A stretch of DNA of 35,704 nt from Desulfoarculaceae bacterium (GCA_019429465.1 JAHYIV010000031.1:1-35704), one strand, 5' to 3'. Shown: positions 15,844 through 25,330, counted from the stretch's first letter. A program made the numbers and translations. The notes: a model not told the origin generated them from the letters alone.

Positions 15844-17784
15844 ATGCCAAATTCCGCACACACCATTCTTCTTATTGACGACAATACGAACACACGAACA
15901 CCTCTTGTTACCGTCCTGGAACAGGCTCATTACACAATAGCACTGGGCAGCAGCGCCGAAGAGGCCATGAGACTGCTGCATACCCTGACGCCTGACATCA
16001 TTCTCCTTGATGTGATGATGCCCGGCATGAATGGTTTCTCTTTCTGCCGCAGGCTGAAAAAAGACCAGAGATATCAGGATATCCCGGTCATCTTCCTCAC
16101 CTCTCTTTCCCAGCAGAAAGATATCGTCAAAGGCTTTGACGCCGGCGGCCAGGATTATATCGTCAAACCTTTCAACCAGCAGGAGTTGCTGGCCAGGGTC
16201 AGGACCCACATCCACCTGCACGACACGCTTCTGGAAAACAAGCGCTTAAGCCGCCTGGCGCTCGATGCCAGCCGCTCCAAGAGTGAGTTTCTGGCCTCCA
16301 TGAGTCATGAGATCCGAACCCCGCTCAACTCCATCATCGGCATGGCCGAGGTCCTGGCCGAGACCGTTCTTTCAGAAGAACAGCACGCATTTGTCCACAT
16401 CTTCCGCTCTGCGGGTGAAAATCTGCTGGAGATCATCAATGACATCCTCGATCTTTCAAAGATAGAGGCCGGTCAGACCGAGCTTGAATCGATCGACTTC
16501 GACCTCCCAACCCTGCTGGAGTCAATCACCGCCCTTGTTTCCCTGAGGGCCGACGAACAGGAGACATCCGTCCACACCCATATTGACAGCGATATCCCGT
16601 TCTATCTCCAAGGTGACCCCACCCGCCTGCGTCAGATCCTGCTCAATCTGGTGGGAAACGCGGTCAAATTCACCAGACAGGGCCAGGTGGAGATAAAGGT
16701 TTCCATACAGTCTCAACCTGGCCCTGGGCAGGAGCTGTTATTTTCCATCAAGGACAACGGCATTGGCATCCCGGACGACAAACAGCAGCTGATCTTTGAC
16801 AGCTTCACCCAGGCGGATTCACTCACCACCCGTAAATATGGAGGCACCGGTCTCGGACTCACCATCTGCCAGAAGCTGCTGAATATCATGGGCGGTCATA
16901 TCTGGTTGACCAGCCAGCCGGGAAAAGGCTCCACCTTCTTCTTCACCATTCCTTTTGCACCGGCCACGTCACCCCGCCCTGAAATTGATACCAACACCCG
17001 ATTACAGCCGGCACGCTGCGAGTGGCTGCAACCCGCCCGCATCCTCCTGGTCGACGATAATAAGGATAACCGCAATCTCATTCGTCTCTACCTCCGCAGC
17101 ACCCCTTTTACCCTGAAGACTGCCGTCAATGGCCAGGAGGCCGTCAAGGCCTTCTGCTCCAGCCCCTGCGACCTGATCCTGATGGATATCGAGATGCCGA
17201 TCATGGACGGCTATGAGGCCACCCAGAAGATCAGACAGTGGGAACAAGGGCAGCAGCGGAACCCGGTCCCCATCATCGCCCTGACCGCCCACGCCTTTAT
17301 CCGTTTCAAGAAGAAGTGCCTGGACGCCGGATGCAGTGACTTTCTGACCAAACCGGTGAAGAAATCAAAATTGATCGAGACCATTGGCATCCACCTCCAT
17401 CTCGGCAGCCAGATCCAGCCGCAACCAGTTCCGCTGGAGGTGGCTTCAATCACGGACAAGGAGCAAAACCCAACGAAACTGATCCTCGACCAGCGGCTGG
17501 CAAAACTGATCCCCCGGTTCATGGCCAACAAAAAACAGGACGCCAGACAGTTGCTTGCAACCCTGGAGACAGGGGCAATAAAGGATCTCATAAAACAGGC
17601 GCACACCGTCAAAGGCACCTCCTGGATGTATGGCTTTACCCATCTTGGCAATCTCTGCCAGGCCCTGGAAAAATCGGCGACGACGGGTGACCGGATGCAG
17701 GCAGGACAGCTGATCGAGGAGATCATCCTCTATCTTGACACCGTCCAGATCCACTACCAGGGAAAAGAGGAGACGGATGATTAA
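15844..17784 (+). CDS. Hybrid sensor histidine kinase, REC-HisKA-HATPase-REC-Hpt
   Basis: This is a soluble multi-domain phosphorelay kinase of 646 residues. The order is receiver (D56), HisKA with H155 in MSHEIRTP, HATPase with NAVKF, DNGIGIP and GGTGLGL boxes, a second receiver (D448) and a C-terminal Hpt domain with H587 in AHTVKG. All phospho-acceptors are present. There are no transmembrane segments or PAS domain, so the input probably comes through the N-terminal receiver. This resembles other receiver-first hybrid kinases. No clear ribosome site precedes the ATG. A lone receiver follows 195 bp downstream, after copy 2 of the 76-bp repeat. Confidence 0.92.
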   Translation: MPNSAHTILLIDDNTNTRTPLVTVLEQAHYTIALGSSAEEAMRLLHTLTPDIILLDVMMPGMNGFSFCRRLKKDQRYQDIPVIFLTSLSQQKDIVKGFDAGGQDYIVKPFNQQELLARVRTHIHLHDTLLENKRLSRLALDASRSKSEFLASMSHEIRTPLNSIIGMAEVLAETVLSEEQHAFVHIFRSAGENLLEIINDILDLSKIEAGQTELESIDFDLPTLLESITALVSLRADEQETSVHTHIDSDIPFYLQGDPTRLRQILLNLVGNAVKFTRQGQVEIKVSIQSQPGPGQELLFSIKDNGIGIPDDKQQLIFDSFTQADSLTTRKYGGTGLGLTICQKLLNIMGGHIWLTSQPGKGSTFFFTIPFAPATSPRPEIDTNTRLQPARCEWLQPARILLVDDNKDNRNLIRLYLRSTPFTLKTAVNGQEAVKAFCSSPCDLILMDIEMPIMDGYEATQKIRQWEQGQQRNPVPIIALTAHAFIRFKKKCLDAGCSDFLTKPVKKSKLIETIGIHLHLGSQIQPQPVPLEVASITDKEQNPTKLILDQRLAKLIPRFMANKKQDARQLLATLETGAIKDLIKQAHTVKGTSWMYGFTHLGNLCQALEKSATTGDRMQAGQLIEEIILYLDTVQIHYQGKEETDD

Positions 17785-17828
17785 CGCTGCCCGTCTTTTT
17801 CCGTGTGTTTTTCACGGTGATACTGCTC

Positions 17829-17907
17829 ACCCCGATGAACGGGATAAGTGCCTTTCGCAGATTATTCTCTTGCAAAAAAAAACAAGCAAATAATCTGTAA
17901 GGCATTA
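17829..17907 (+). repeat. 76-bp two-hairpin repeat, copy 2
   Basis: The copy starts ACCCCGATGAACGGGATAAG and has the long stem formed by CAGATTATTCTCTTG and CAAGCAAATAATCTG around an A-run. It lies between the hybrid kinase gene and the lone receiver gene, on the coding strand of both. Confidence 0.88.
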
Positions 17908-17979
17908 AACTGGTGACTGATGCGCTCTTTATTGGCAGCAACAAGTTGAACCTCTCTCCAGCGAAGGAAAAAACGAACC

Positions 17980-18387
17980 ATGCAAAAAATCACACGAATT
18001 GTCCTGATCGATGACGATGAGGATCTCTGCGATCTGCTGAAAATGGAGCTGGAGGCATCGGGAAGATTCCAGGTCACCACCAGCACCCGGAGCGAATCCG
18101 CCCTGGCCCTGATCAGGAAGGAACGGCCTGACCTTGCCATTCTCGACATCAATATGCCGGAGATGCACGGAGTCGAACTGGCAACCTCCCTGGCTCAAGA
18201 GCCGCAGACCGCAGCGATCCCCGTTCTCTATCTCACCGGCATGATCAGCCCGCAAGAGGTGAGCCGGATCGGAGGCGGCCATACCCTCCAGACCCTGGTC
18301 TCCAAGCAATCGCCCATAGCGGAGCTTATCGCCGTCATTGACAGCCTGCTGCCTCTCTCACCGACGGCGGGATCAAGCCTTGCCTGA
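17980..18387 (+). CDS. Single-domain response regulator (receiver only)
   Basis: This 135-residue protein is one receiver domain with no output domain. The acidic pocket DDD at 11-13 and the acceptor D56 in LAILDINMP are present. The switch threonine is in YLTG. The usual lysine of the KP motif is seen only as a degenerate VSKQSP, so signalling geometry may differ. It follows the hybrid kinase and its stop overlaps the likely start of rsmB. It is probably a phosphate sink or a diffusible partner of the kinase upstream. Confidence 0.85.
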   Translation: MQKITRIVLIDDDEDLCDLLKMELEASGRFQVTTSTRSESALALIRKERPDLAILDINMPEMHGVELATSLAQEPQTAAIPVLYLTGMISPQEVSRIGGGHTLQTLVSKQSPIAELIAVIDSLLPLSPTAGSSLA

Positions 18388-19786
18388 ATCCCGACAGAAA
18401 ACAGCTCGAGCTCCTCAATCAGCCAAATCAGCTCGTTTTGCGGCGATCGAAACCCTCTGTCAGCTCGAACGCAGCCGCCTGCCGGTCGCTTCGCTCTTTG
18501 ACAAGGTGGCGGTGGAATGTGCGCTTGACAGCCCCGACCGTCATCTGGCCATGAATATTATCTACGGAGTCCTGCGTCAGCGACAGACGCTCGAATCCCT
18601 GCTCCAATCCCTCTGCCGGCAACCGCTCTCCAGGATCAAGCCCTTTGTCCGCCAGGCACTCCTGACCGGACTGTACCAGATCTTTTTTCTCGACCGTATT
18701 CCCGAGTCAGCGGCCGTCAATGAATCTGTCAAGGCCCTGCAGGCAGCCCACCTCCCCAAAAACCTCCATGGTTTTGTCAACGGTGTCCTTAGGGAGAGTA
18801 TCCGCCGGAGGCAGACTCTCAGCGCCGCCTGTCACATGGACGGCGCGGGAGCGACCTTTCTCAATCACCCTGACTGGCTGGTCAGACGGTGGCAGCAGAG
18901 ATACGGCGAGGAAGAGATGCGGCGGATCTGTGCTGTCAATAATCAGCAGTCACCTCTGATTCTGCTGGTCAACACCAGGGTGACCACCAGATCTCAGTTG
19001 CAGGCGGATCTGGAAGCGGCAGGAATCACGGTCCAGTTGGGGGCATACAGCCAGGACGCCTTGATCCTGCCCGATTTTCATGGCGCCGTCAACAGGTTGC
19101 CGGGATTCACCCAGGGCCATTTTCAGGTCCAGGATGAGGCGGCCCAGCTGCTGACCCTGCTGCTGAGCCCCATCAAAAAAGGCGGCCTCTACCTGGATGG
19201 TTGCGCCGGGCTTGGCGGCAAGACCGGCAGTCTGGTCCAGCTCTGCGCCGCCAGTGAGGCCACCATCGTCGCCGTTGAACCTGAACCCCAGCGCCAGCAG
19301 AAATTCCGTGACAACATGCAGCGCCTCCATCCTGAGGCACCCGTCACCCTTTATGGCATGGACCTGCAACATTTTGCCCAAGGATGCAACCTCCGTTTTG
19401 ACGGTATCCTGGTGGACGCCCCCTGTTCCGGTACCGGGGTCACCGGCCGCCATCCCGACATCCGCTGGAACCGGCAGGAAGGCGATCTGGCCCGTTACCA
19501 GCTGCTGCAATTGGCACTGCTGGAACAGGCATCAGGGCTTCTCGCCGCCGACGGCACCCTGGTCTATGCCACCTGCTCTCTGGAGCCCGAGGAGAATGAG
19601 GAGGTTATAGCCCTCTTTCTGGAGCGGCATCCTGGATTCATGGTCGAAGAATGCTCCCCCTTCCTGCCGCCAGCAGCAAGGGAACTGGTCAGGGACAAAT
19701 TTTTCGCCCCGCACCCCGGTCCTTCCATCGATGGTTTTTTCGGGGCCAGGCTGGGTCGTATCAAAAGAGAGGCCGAGACTGCTTAG
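18380..19786 (+). CDS. rsmB: 16S rRNA m5C967 methyltransferase, RsmB/Fmu family
   Basis: This enzyme methylates C967 of 16S rRNA using SAM. It has an N-terminal NusB-like RNA-binding domain (about residues 15-140) and a C-terminal Rossmann methyltransferase domain. The SAM motif is LDGCAGLGGKTGSL, and the two catalytic cysteines are in VDAPCSGTG and YATCSLEPEEN. About 468 residues are predicted from a TTG at 18380 that overlaps the stop of the receiver gene; another TTG at 18338 would give 482. Neither has a strong ribosome site, so the start is uncertain. A fmt gene, the usual neighbour, is absent. Confidence 0.9.
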   Translation: MPESRQKTARAPQSAKSARFAAIETLCQLERSRLPVASLFDKVAVECALDSPDRHLAMNIIYGVLRQRQTLESLLQSLCRQPLSRIKPFVRQALLTGLYQIFFLDRIPESAAVNESVKALQAAHLPKNLHGFVNGVLRESIRRRQTLSAACHMDGAGATFLNHPDWLVRRWQQRYGEEEMRRICAVNNQQSPLILLVNTRVTTRSQLQADLEAAGITVQLGAYSQDALILPDFHGAVNRLPGFTQGHFQVQDEAAQLLTLLLSPIKKGGLYLDGCAGLGGKTGSLVQLCAASEATIVAVEPEPQRQQKFRDNMQRLHPEAPVTLYGMDLQHFAQGCNLRFDGILVDAPCSGTGVTGRHPDIRWNRQEGDLARYQLLQLALLEQASGLLAADGTLVYATCSLEPEENEEVIALFLERHPGFMVEECSPFLPPAARELVRDKFFAPHPGPSIDGFFGARLGRIKREAETA

Positions 19787-19837
19787 ACTGTCAGCCTCTA
19801 GCTGTTCAACTCAAAGTCTAAAAGACAAAGGACTCTC

Positions 19838-19852
19838 CACCTGAGTCAGGTG
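19838..19852. promoter_or_regulatory. Perfect 15-bp palindrome upstream of the exporter operon
   Basis: CACCTGA-G-TCAGGTG is a perfect dyad with a single central base, 31 bp upstream of the first exporter gene. Its size and place fit a repressor or activator site. No regulator gene is adjacent. Confidence 0.45.
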
Positions 19853-19883
19853 TAAGGTCCATCCATGCACCGGGAGCACCCGT

Positions 19884-21044
19884 ATGTCTCAATATCGTGT
19901 CATCTGGATCAGCCTGACCTCTCTTCTACTGGTCATAGCCATTGTCTGGTACCGCCTTTCCCCTGAAGAGATCGAGGTCATTGTCGCGCCTGTTGACCGA
20001 GGCACGGTGGAAAAGATTGTGGCCAATACCCGGGTTGGCACCCTGAAGGCCAGCCGGCAGGCCCAGCTCTCTCCAGCTATCGGCGGACAGCTCAGTGTAC
20101 TGGCCGTCAAGAAAGGCGAGCTGGTGCAGGAGGGCCAGCTTTTGCTGGAGCCGTGGAACAAAGACCTTCTTGCCGAGCAGCAACTGGCGGTAAGTGCGGC
20201 CAAAACGGCCCGGGCCCAGGCGGAATCAGCCCGGGTGCAGATGGAAAACTTCAGCCGCGAGGCAAAACGGCTGCAGCAGCTGTTTGCCATCGAAGCCATT
20301 GCGGAAGAGATGCGGGACAAGATACAAAGCGAGGCCAGGGCCCAGGGCTTTACCTATCAGGCGGCCCTGGCCTCCGCCGAAACCAGCCTGGCCCGTGTGA
20401 ATGTCATCACGGCCCAACTGGAGCGAACCCGTTTGCTGGCGCCCTTTCCCGGCATTATCGCCGAGATCCATGGCGAGCTGAACGAATACATCACCCCGTC
20501 ACCGCCAGGCATCGCCACTCTGCCCGCCATCGAACTGCTTGACACCTCCTCTTTCTATGTTACCGCCCCCATTGATGAGATTGATGCGGCCAAGGTGCTG
20601 GTAGGCGCCAGGGCCAGGGTCGCCATGGACGCCTTTGGTGACAAACACTTTGCTGCCCGCGTCCGCCGGATTGCCCCCTATGTCCTGGACCGCGAAAAGC
20701 AGGCCCGTACCGTGGAAGTGGAGCTCGAATTCACCGATCTGCAGGAAGGGCTAACCCTCCTGGCCGGCTACAGCGCTGATGTGGAGATCATCCTTGAAGC
20801 ACGCGACAACATCCTGCGTATCCCCACCCAGGCCCTGCTGCCGGGCAACAGGGCCTATGTCTATCTGCCGGCGAAAGGACGGCTGGAAGCGAGAACCATC
20901 CGGCCGGGGTTGAGCAACTGGGATCGAACCGAGATCATCGAGGGCTTGCAGCAAGGTGAACTGCTTGTCCTCTCCATCGATCAACCGGGTCTGAAGGACG
21001 GGATCCGGGCCAGGGCCTCGCAAGAGAATGTAATAAAGAGATGA
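19884..21044 (+). CDS. MacA/HlyD-like periplasmic adaptor of an ABC exporter
   Basis: This is a membrane fusion protein of 386 residues. One N-terminal membrane anchor lies at about residues 7-23; it is followed by the biotinyl-lipoyl-like half (QLSPAIGGQLSVLAVKKGELVQEGQLL), a coiled coil (about 95-165) and the second lipoyl half with a beta-barrel (RTRLLAPFPGIIAEI). It should bridge the inner-membrane pump to an outer-membrane channel. GGGAG precedes the ATG. The stop overlaps the next start (ATGA). No channel gene is in this operon; the nearest is at 3292-4677. Confidence 0.9.
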   Translation: MSQYRVIWISLTSLLLVIAIVWYRLSPEEIEVIVAPVDRGTVEKIVANTRVGTLKASRQAQLSPAIGGQLSVLAVKKGELVQEGQLLLEPWNKDLLAEQQLAVSAAKTARAQAESARVQMENFSREAKRLQQLFAIEAIAEEMRDKIQSEARAQGFTYQAALASAETSLARVNVITAQLERTRLLAPFPGIIAEIHGELNEYITPSPPGIATLPAIELLDTSSFYVTAPIDEIDAAKVLVGARARVAMDAFGDKHFAARVRRIAPYVLDREKQARTVEVELEFTDLQEGLTLLAGYSADVEIILEARDNILRIPTQALLPGNRAYVYLPAKGRLEARTIRPGLSNWDRTEIIEGLQQGELLVLSIDQPGLKDGIRARASQENVIKR

Positions 21045-21724
21045 TTCAACTCCAGCACATAGAACGGGTCTTCCAGGTAGGCGATGAAGAGGTGCATGCC
21101 CTCTCTGATGTAACGATGAGCGCCGAATCCGGTGAATATATCGCCATCATGGGGCCATCCGGTTCAGGAAAGTCGTCTCTCCTCAATATCCTGGGCCTCC
21201 TCGACCGTCCAGATGGTGGCTCCTATGAACTGGACGGGCTCCGGGTCTCGGGGCTGAATGAAAAAGAGCAGGCCCGGATCCGCCGCCACAAGATCGGCTT
21301 TGTCTTCCAGTTCTTTCATCTGGTGCCGCGGCTGACCGCCTTTGACAATATCGCCCTGCCCCTGAAGCTCTCAGGCATGACCCGTGAGGAACGACAGACC
21401 AGAGTCACTGCCGCCCTCAGCGCCTTTGGCCTTGGCAACCGGGCCCAGCACCGGCCGGATCAACTCTCAGGCGGCCAGCGGCAGCGGGTGGCGATTGCCA
21501 GGGCCACGATCATGCAGCCCTCACTGATCCTGGCCGACGAACCCACCGGCAACCTTGACCGCCATGCCGGGGTCGAGGTGGCCGAGATCCTCGAAGAGCT
21601 GAATCACCAGGGGATCACCCTGATCATGGTCACCCATGACCCGGATCTGGGGAGGCGGGCCCACCGCCGGATACTGATGGTGGACGGCCGCATCGACCAT
21701 GACAGCAGTCGCACAAGGACATGA
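21041..21724 (+). CDS. MacB/LolD-like ABC transporter ATPase
   Basis: This is a 227-residue ATPase of the MacB/LolD/FtsE class. Walker A is GPSGSGKSS (38-46), the signature is [14 protein letters not shown], and Walker B is [12 protein letters not shown]. The [14 protein letters not shown] segment is typical of the class. It overlaps the adaptor gene by four bases (ATGA) and is followed after ten bases by the first permease. Unlike MacB itself, ATPase and permease are separate polypeptides. Confidence 0.93.
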   Translation: MIQLQHIERVFQVGDEEVHALSDVTMSAESGEYIAIMGPSGSGKSSLLNILGLLDRPDGGSYELDGLRVSGLNEKEQARIRRHKIGFVFQFFHLVPRLTAFDNIALPLKLSGMTREERQTRVTAALSAFGLGNRAQHRPDQLSGGQRQRVAIARATIMQPSLILADEPTGNLDRHAGVEVAEILEELNHQGITLIMVTHDPDLGRRAHRRILMVDGRIDHDSSRTRT

Positions 21725-21734
21725 GGGACAATCC

Positions 21735-22940
21735 GTGCAGCTCAACGACATCCTCCTTTTCAGCATGCGGGCGGCCACGGCCAATCGCGGCCGTACCCTG
21801 CTCATGCTGCTGGCCATGACCATAGGGGTCGGCTCCGTTGTGGTCCTCATCTCCCTGGGTGACAGCGCCCGGCGCTATGTGATCGGCGAGTTTACCTCAC
21901 TTGGCACCAACCTCCTCATTGTTCTGCCCGGGCGCTCAGAGACCACGGGCGGCCCTCCGCCCCTGCTGGGCGGGACGCCGCGCGATCTTACTCTCGATGA
22001 CGCCATGGCCCTGAGCCGAGCAGCCACTGTTCGCCGGACAGCACCGATCATCGCCGGTTCAGCCCCGGTCTCGGTTGGCAACCTCGAGCGGGAGATGATG
22101 GTGCTCGGCTCCACCTCCGAGCTCTCTGAGATCCGCCACCTGGACCTGGCCCAGGGCTCCTTTCTGCCGCCCGGCGACCCGACTCGCGCCCAGGCCGTCT
22201 GCGTGATCGGCATGAAAGGCAGGCAGGAGCTCTTTGGCCGACAGGCAGCCGTCGGCCAATGGCTGCGCATCGGCGACCGCCGTTTCCGGGTTATCGGCAT
22301 TCTAGCCTCTTCCGGGGTCTCCCTTGGTGAGGATCTGGGAGAGCTGGTCATCATTCCGGTGGCAGCAGCTCAGTCGCTTTTCAATACCTCCTCGCTGTTT
22401 CGTATCCTGGTGGAGGCCACCAGCCCTGAAGGGATGGAACAGACCAGACACTTTATCCTTGAGACTATCCGGGCCCGCCATCAGGGCGAGGACGATATCA
22501 CGGTCATTACCCAGGATGCTGTCCTCGCCACCTTTGACCGCATCTTCAGGGCGCTGACCCTGTCGGTGGCCGGAATTGGTGCCATCAGCCTGGTGGTGGC
22601 CGGGATCATGATCATGAATGTCATGCTGGTGGCCGTCTCCAACCGCAGGGCCGAGATTGGTCTGCTCAAGGCCCTGGGGGCCTCTCAAAGACAGATCATG
22701 GGACTCTTCCTCACCGAATCGGCCATACTGTCACTTACCGGGGCCGGCATCGGACTGCTCCTGGCCCTGCTCGGCATGCGCCTGGCAGCCTTTCTGTTCC
22801 CGCAATTTCCGCTGCAGCTGGCCCCCTGGTCACCGGTCATCGCCCTGGCAGTGGCCTTGTTCACCGGGGTGGTCTTTGGCGTCCTGCCGGCCCACCGGGC
22901 AGCAGTCCTGGAGCCGGTCCTGGCCCTGGCGCGACGCTGA
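21735..22940 (+). CDS. MacB/FtsX-type ABC exporter permease 1
   Basis: This permease of 401 residues has the MacB topology: one N-terminal membrane segment (RTLLMLLAMTIGVGSVVVLISLG), a large periplasmic domain, and three C-terminal segments in the FtsX domain, which begins near AVSNRRAEIGLLKALGAS. The GTG start at 21735 is chosen because GAGGGAC precedes it; an ATG at 21699 in the same frame lacks a ribosome site and overlaps the ATPase gene. It is clearly related to the next gene, so the pump is probably a heterodimer. Confidence 0.88.
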   Translation: MQLNDILLFSMRAATANRGRTLLMLLAMTIGVGSVVVLISLGDSARRYVIGEFTSLGTNLLIVLPGRSETTGGPPPLLGGTPRDLTLDDAMALSRAATVRRTAPIIAGSAPVSVGNLEREMMVLGSTSELSEIRHLDLAQGSFLPPGDPTRAQAVCVIGMKGRQELFGRQAAVGQWLRIGDRRFRVIGILASSGVSLGEDLGELVIIPVAAAQSLFNTSSLFRILVEATSPEGMEQTRHFILETIRARHQGEDDITVITQDAVLATFDRIFRALTLSVAGIGAISLVVAGIMIMNVMLVAVSNRRAEIGLLKALGASQRQIMGLFLTESAILSLTGAGIGLLLALLGMRLAAFLFPQFPLQLAPWSPVIALAVALFTGVVFGVLPAHRAAVLEPVLALARR

Positions 22941-22941
22941 C

Positions 22942-24150
22942 ATGAGCCACATACAGGCCAGGGACTTTTTCCGTTATACCATCAACGGCCTCCGAGCCCA
23001 GCGACTGCGCAGCGTTCTGACCGCCACCGGCATTGCCGTCGGTATCGGAGCAGTGGTCCTGCTCACCTCGCTCGGCACTGGACTGCACCACTTTGTCCTC
23101 GCTGAATTTTCCCAGTTCGGCACCAACCTGATCGCCATCAATCCTGGAAAGGTGACCACTCATGGCATCTCAGGGGCCCTGATCAGCAATGTCCGCCCGC
23201 TGACCATCGAGGACGGCGAGGCCCTCGGGCGACTGCCCCAGGTCCTTGATGTAGTCTCTGTGGTCCAGGGCAATGCCGAGGTCACGGGGGGTGGACGCCA
23301 GAGACGCACTACCGTCTATGGCGTTGGTGCCGCAGCCCCCAGGGTCTGGAATATTGGCGTGGCCACCGGTCGTTTTCTGCCAGACGATCCTCCCCGGGCA
23401 GCACGTGCCTTTGCGGTGCTGGGCCACAAGGTGCGTCAGGAGTTATTCGGCTCCACTCAGGCCTTAGGGATGCGGGTCCGTATTGGTGGCGAGACCTTTC
23501 GGGTCATCGGCTCCATGGAATCAAAGGGGCAGCTGCTCGGTTTTGATATTGACGATGCCGTCTATATCCCGACAAGCAAGGCCATGGCCCTCTTTAACCA
23601 GGAAAGTCTCATGGAGATCGATCTCCTCCATGCCACCAGCAGCAGCTCCGCTGCCGTGGCCGAGCAGATCAGGAAGGTCCTGCAAAGCCGTCACAACAGT
23701 GAGGATTTCACCATCACCACCCAGGAAAAGATGCTGGAGGTGCTGGATGGGGTGCTGGGCACCCTGACGATCGCGGTGGGGTCACTGGGAGGGATATCCC
23801 TGCTGGTGGGTGGGGTCGGCATCCTGACCATCATGTCGATTGCCGTTAATGAACGAACAGGCGAGATCGGCCTGCTCAGAGCCCTCGGGGTTGAGCGGAG
23901 CCAGATCCTCACCCTTTTTCTTGGTGAGGCGGTAGCACTCGCCGCCATTGGCGGCGTGGTCGGGCTGGGGTTGGGCATAGGCGGTTCGCGGCTTTTCAGC
24001 CTCCTGGTCCCGGCCCTGCCCAGCCACACCTCCTGGGGCTATGTGATCGCGGCCGAGCTGCTGGCCATACTGGTGGGCCTGGTGGCAGGAGTCCTGCCCG
24101 CCCGCCGCGCCGCCGGACTGCATCCGGTTGAGGCGCTTCGAGCGGAATGA
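22942..24150 (+). CDS. MacB/FtsX-type ABC exporter permease 2
   Basis: This second permease (402 residues) has the same layout as permease 1: an N-terminal segment (RSVLTATGIAVGIGAVVLLTSLG), a periplasmic domain, and an FtsX domain starting near IAVNERTGEIGLLRALGVE. The ATG at 22942 lies one base after the upstream stop, without a strong ribosome site, consistent with coupled translation. The frame is open far upstream inside permease 1, but those codons are a shadow. One ATPase with two different permeases suggests a paired transmembrane unit. The substrate is unknown. Confidence 0.9.
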   Translation: MSHIQARDFFRYTINGLRAQRLRSVLTATGIAVGIGAVVLLTSLGTGLHHFVLAEFSQFGTNLIAINPGKVTTHGISGALISNVRPLTIEDGEALGRLPQVLDVVSVVQGNAEVTGGGRQRRTTVYGVGAAAPRVWNIGVATGRFLPDDPPRAARAFAVLGHKVRQELFGSTQALGMRVRIGGETFRVIGSMESKGQLLGFDIDDAVYIPTSKAMALFNQESLMEIDLLHATSSSSAAVAEQIRKVLQSRHNSEDFTITTQEKMLEVLDGVLGTLTIAVGSLGGISLLVGGVGILTIMSIAVNERTGEIGLLRALGVERSQILTLFLGEAVALAAIGGVVGLGLGIGGSRLFSLLVPALPSHTSWGYVIAAELLAILVGLVAGVLPARRAAGLHPVEALRAE

Positions 24151-24172
24151 GAAAAAGCAGATTTTCAGCCTG

Positions 24173-25066
24173 TCACTTCACCACCTTGAGACCAAACATC
24201 CCCTGAAGCGCCGCCGGCAGGTCCGCCGGCAGGAGCACGGTCTTGGCATTATCGGAGGTGCTCAGTTCCTGCAGGGTGGCAATATATTTCTCGCCCAGCA
24301 GATAAAGGGCCGGCAGCTGCTCGCCCCCAAGCCCCTGCTGCACCAGCGCCAGGGCATCTTTGGTGGCATTGGCCAGGACAATCCTGGCCTCGGCATCACG
24401 CCTTGAGGCCTCGAGACTGCCCTCCGCCTCCAGGATGGCCTTCTGCTTCTGCCCTTCCGCCATCAGGATAGCGGCCTGTTTTTCCCCCTCGGCCTCGGTT
24501 ATGGCCGCCCTTCGAATCCGCTCAGCCGCGGCCTGACGCTCCATGGAGGCCTGCATGGTAGTCGATGGTTTGATGTCCTGGATTTCGATACTCTTGACCG
24601 TCAACCCCCAATCCTCAAGATCATTGGCAATGGCCTGAATCAGTTTAATCTTGATCTGTTCCCGGGAGCTGAGGGCATCATCGAGATCCATCTGGCCGAT
24701 AATGGCCCGCAGATTGGTCATGATCAGATTTCTGGTGGCATGTTCATAGAAATCGATGCCGAAAATAGCCTTGTGCGGGGTATGGATATTGATAAAGGCG
24801 ATGGCATTGGTGATGATCACCGCATTATCACGGGTGATCACCTCCTGACTGGGGATATCAAGCGAGATATCCTTGCGGGTGACCTTGGCGGCAATGGTAT
24901 CGATATAAGGGATGATCAGATTCAGACCCGGCGTCAGCGTTGCATGATACTTGCCCAGCCGCATGATCACATACTCATAGCCCTGCGGAACGATCTTGAC
25001 CCCGTTGGCAATCGTCACGAAAACCAGCACCAGGATTGCGCCAATAATAATAAGACCTACATTCAT
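24173..25066 (-). CDS. Slipin/SPFH-domain membrane protein (QmcA-like)
   Basis: This stomatin-like protein of 297 residues has one N-terminal membrane segment (about 3-20), the SPFH/Band 7 domain (EYVIMRLGKYHATLTPGLNLIIPYID onward), and a C-terminal coiled coil rich in Ala and Glu (AAITEAEGEKQAAILMAEGQ). Such proteins form large oligomeric rings in membrane microdomains and work with an NfeD-type partner, encoded just upstream here. CTCTGAGAGGAGGAAGAGGG-like purine sequence precedes the ATG. The 264-bp gap to nfeD is filled by a palindrome array. Confidence 0.92.
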   Translation of the reverse strand: MNVGLIIIGAILVLVFVTIANGVKIVPQGYEYVIMRLGKYHATLTPGLNLIIPYIDTIAAKVTRKDISLDIPSQEVITRDNAVIITNAIAFINIHTPHKAIFGIDFYEHATRNLIMTNLRAIIGQMDLDDALSSREQIKIKLIQAIANDLEDWGLTVKSIEIQDIKPSTTMQASMERQAAAERIRRAAITEAEGEKQAAILMAEGQKQKAILEAEGSLEASRRDAEARIVLANATKDALALVQQGLGGEQLPALYLLGEKYIATLQELSTSDNAKTVLLPADLPAALQGMFGLKVVK

Positions 25067-25092
25067 ACCCTCTTCCTCCTCTCAAAGATTTA

Positions 25093-25266
25093 GAGGCCGT
25101 TATGAAACAAGCAAGGTCTGTTTCTTGATTGTTTCATCTACGGCCTCTTATGCCGCTTCCAAGAAACAGCCACTCTTTTCCGGCTGTTTCTTGGGGTGGC
25201 GTCTGGCCAATTACATCATACAAGGTGCCGTAATGAAACAAGCAGTGTTTTTTGCTCATTTCATTT
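25093..25266. repeat. Palindrome array, A-B-A arrangement (locus 2)
   Basis: Hairpin A (25093-25147) pairs GAGGCCGTTATGAAACAAGC with a complement ending ACGGCCTC. Hairpin B (25152-25200) pairs CCAAGAAACAGCC with GGCTGTTTCTTGG and extends to GCCGC/GTGGC at its base. A partial A follows (25222-25266), starting AAGGTGCCGTAATGAAAC. The A-B-A order and shared words (AGGTGCCGTAA, CAGCCG, CTTCATAA) link it to the array at 266-447, although the arms have diverged. It lies between the nfeD and slipin genes. Confidence 0.65.
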
Positions 25267-25330
25267 CATTCCAGTTCCTTATGCCGCTTTTGTCTTGTAC
25301 AGTGCACTCTTGGTGAACTCCTCAATACCG

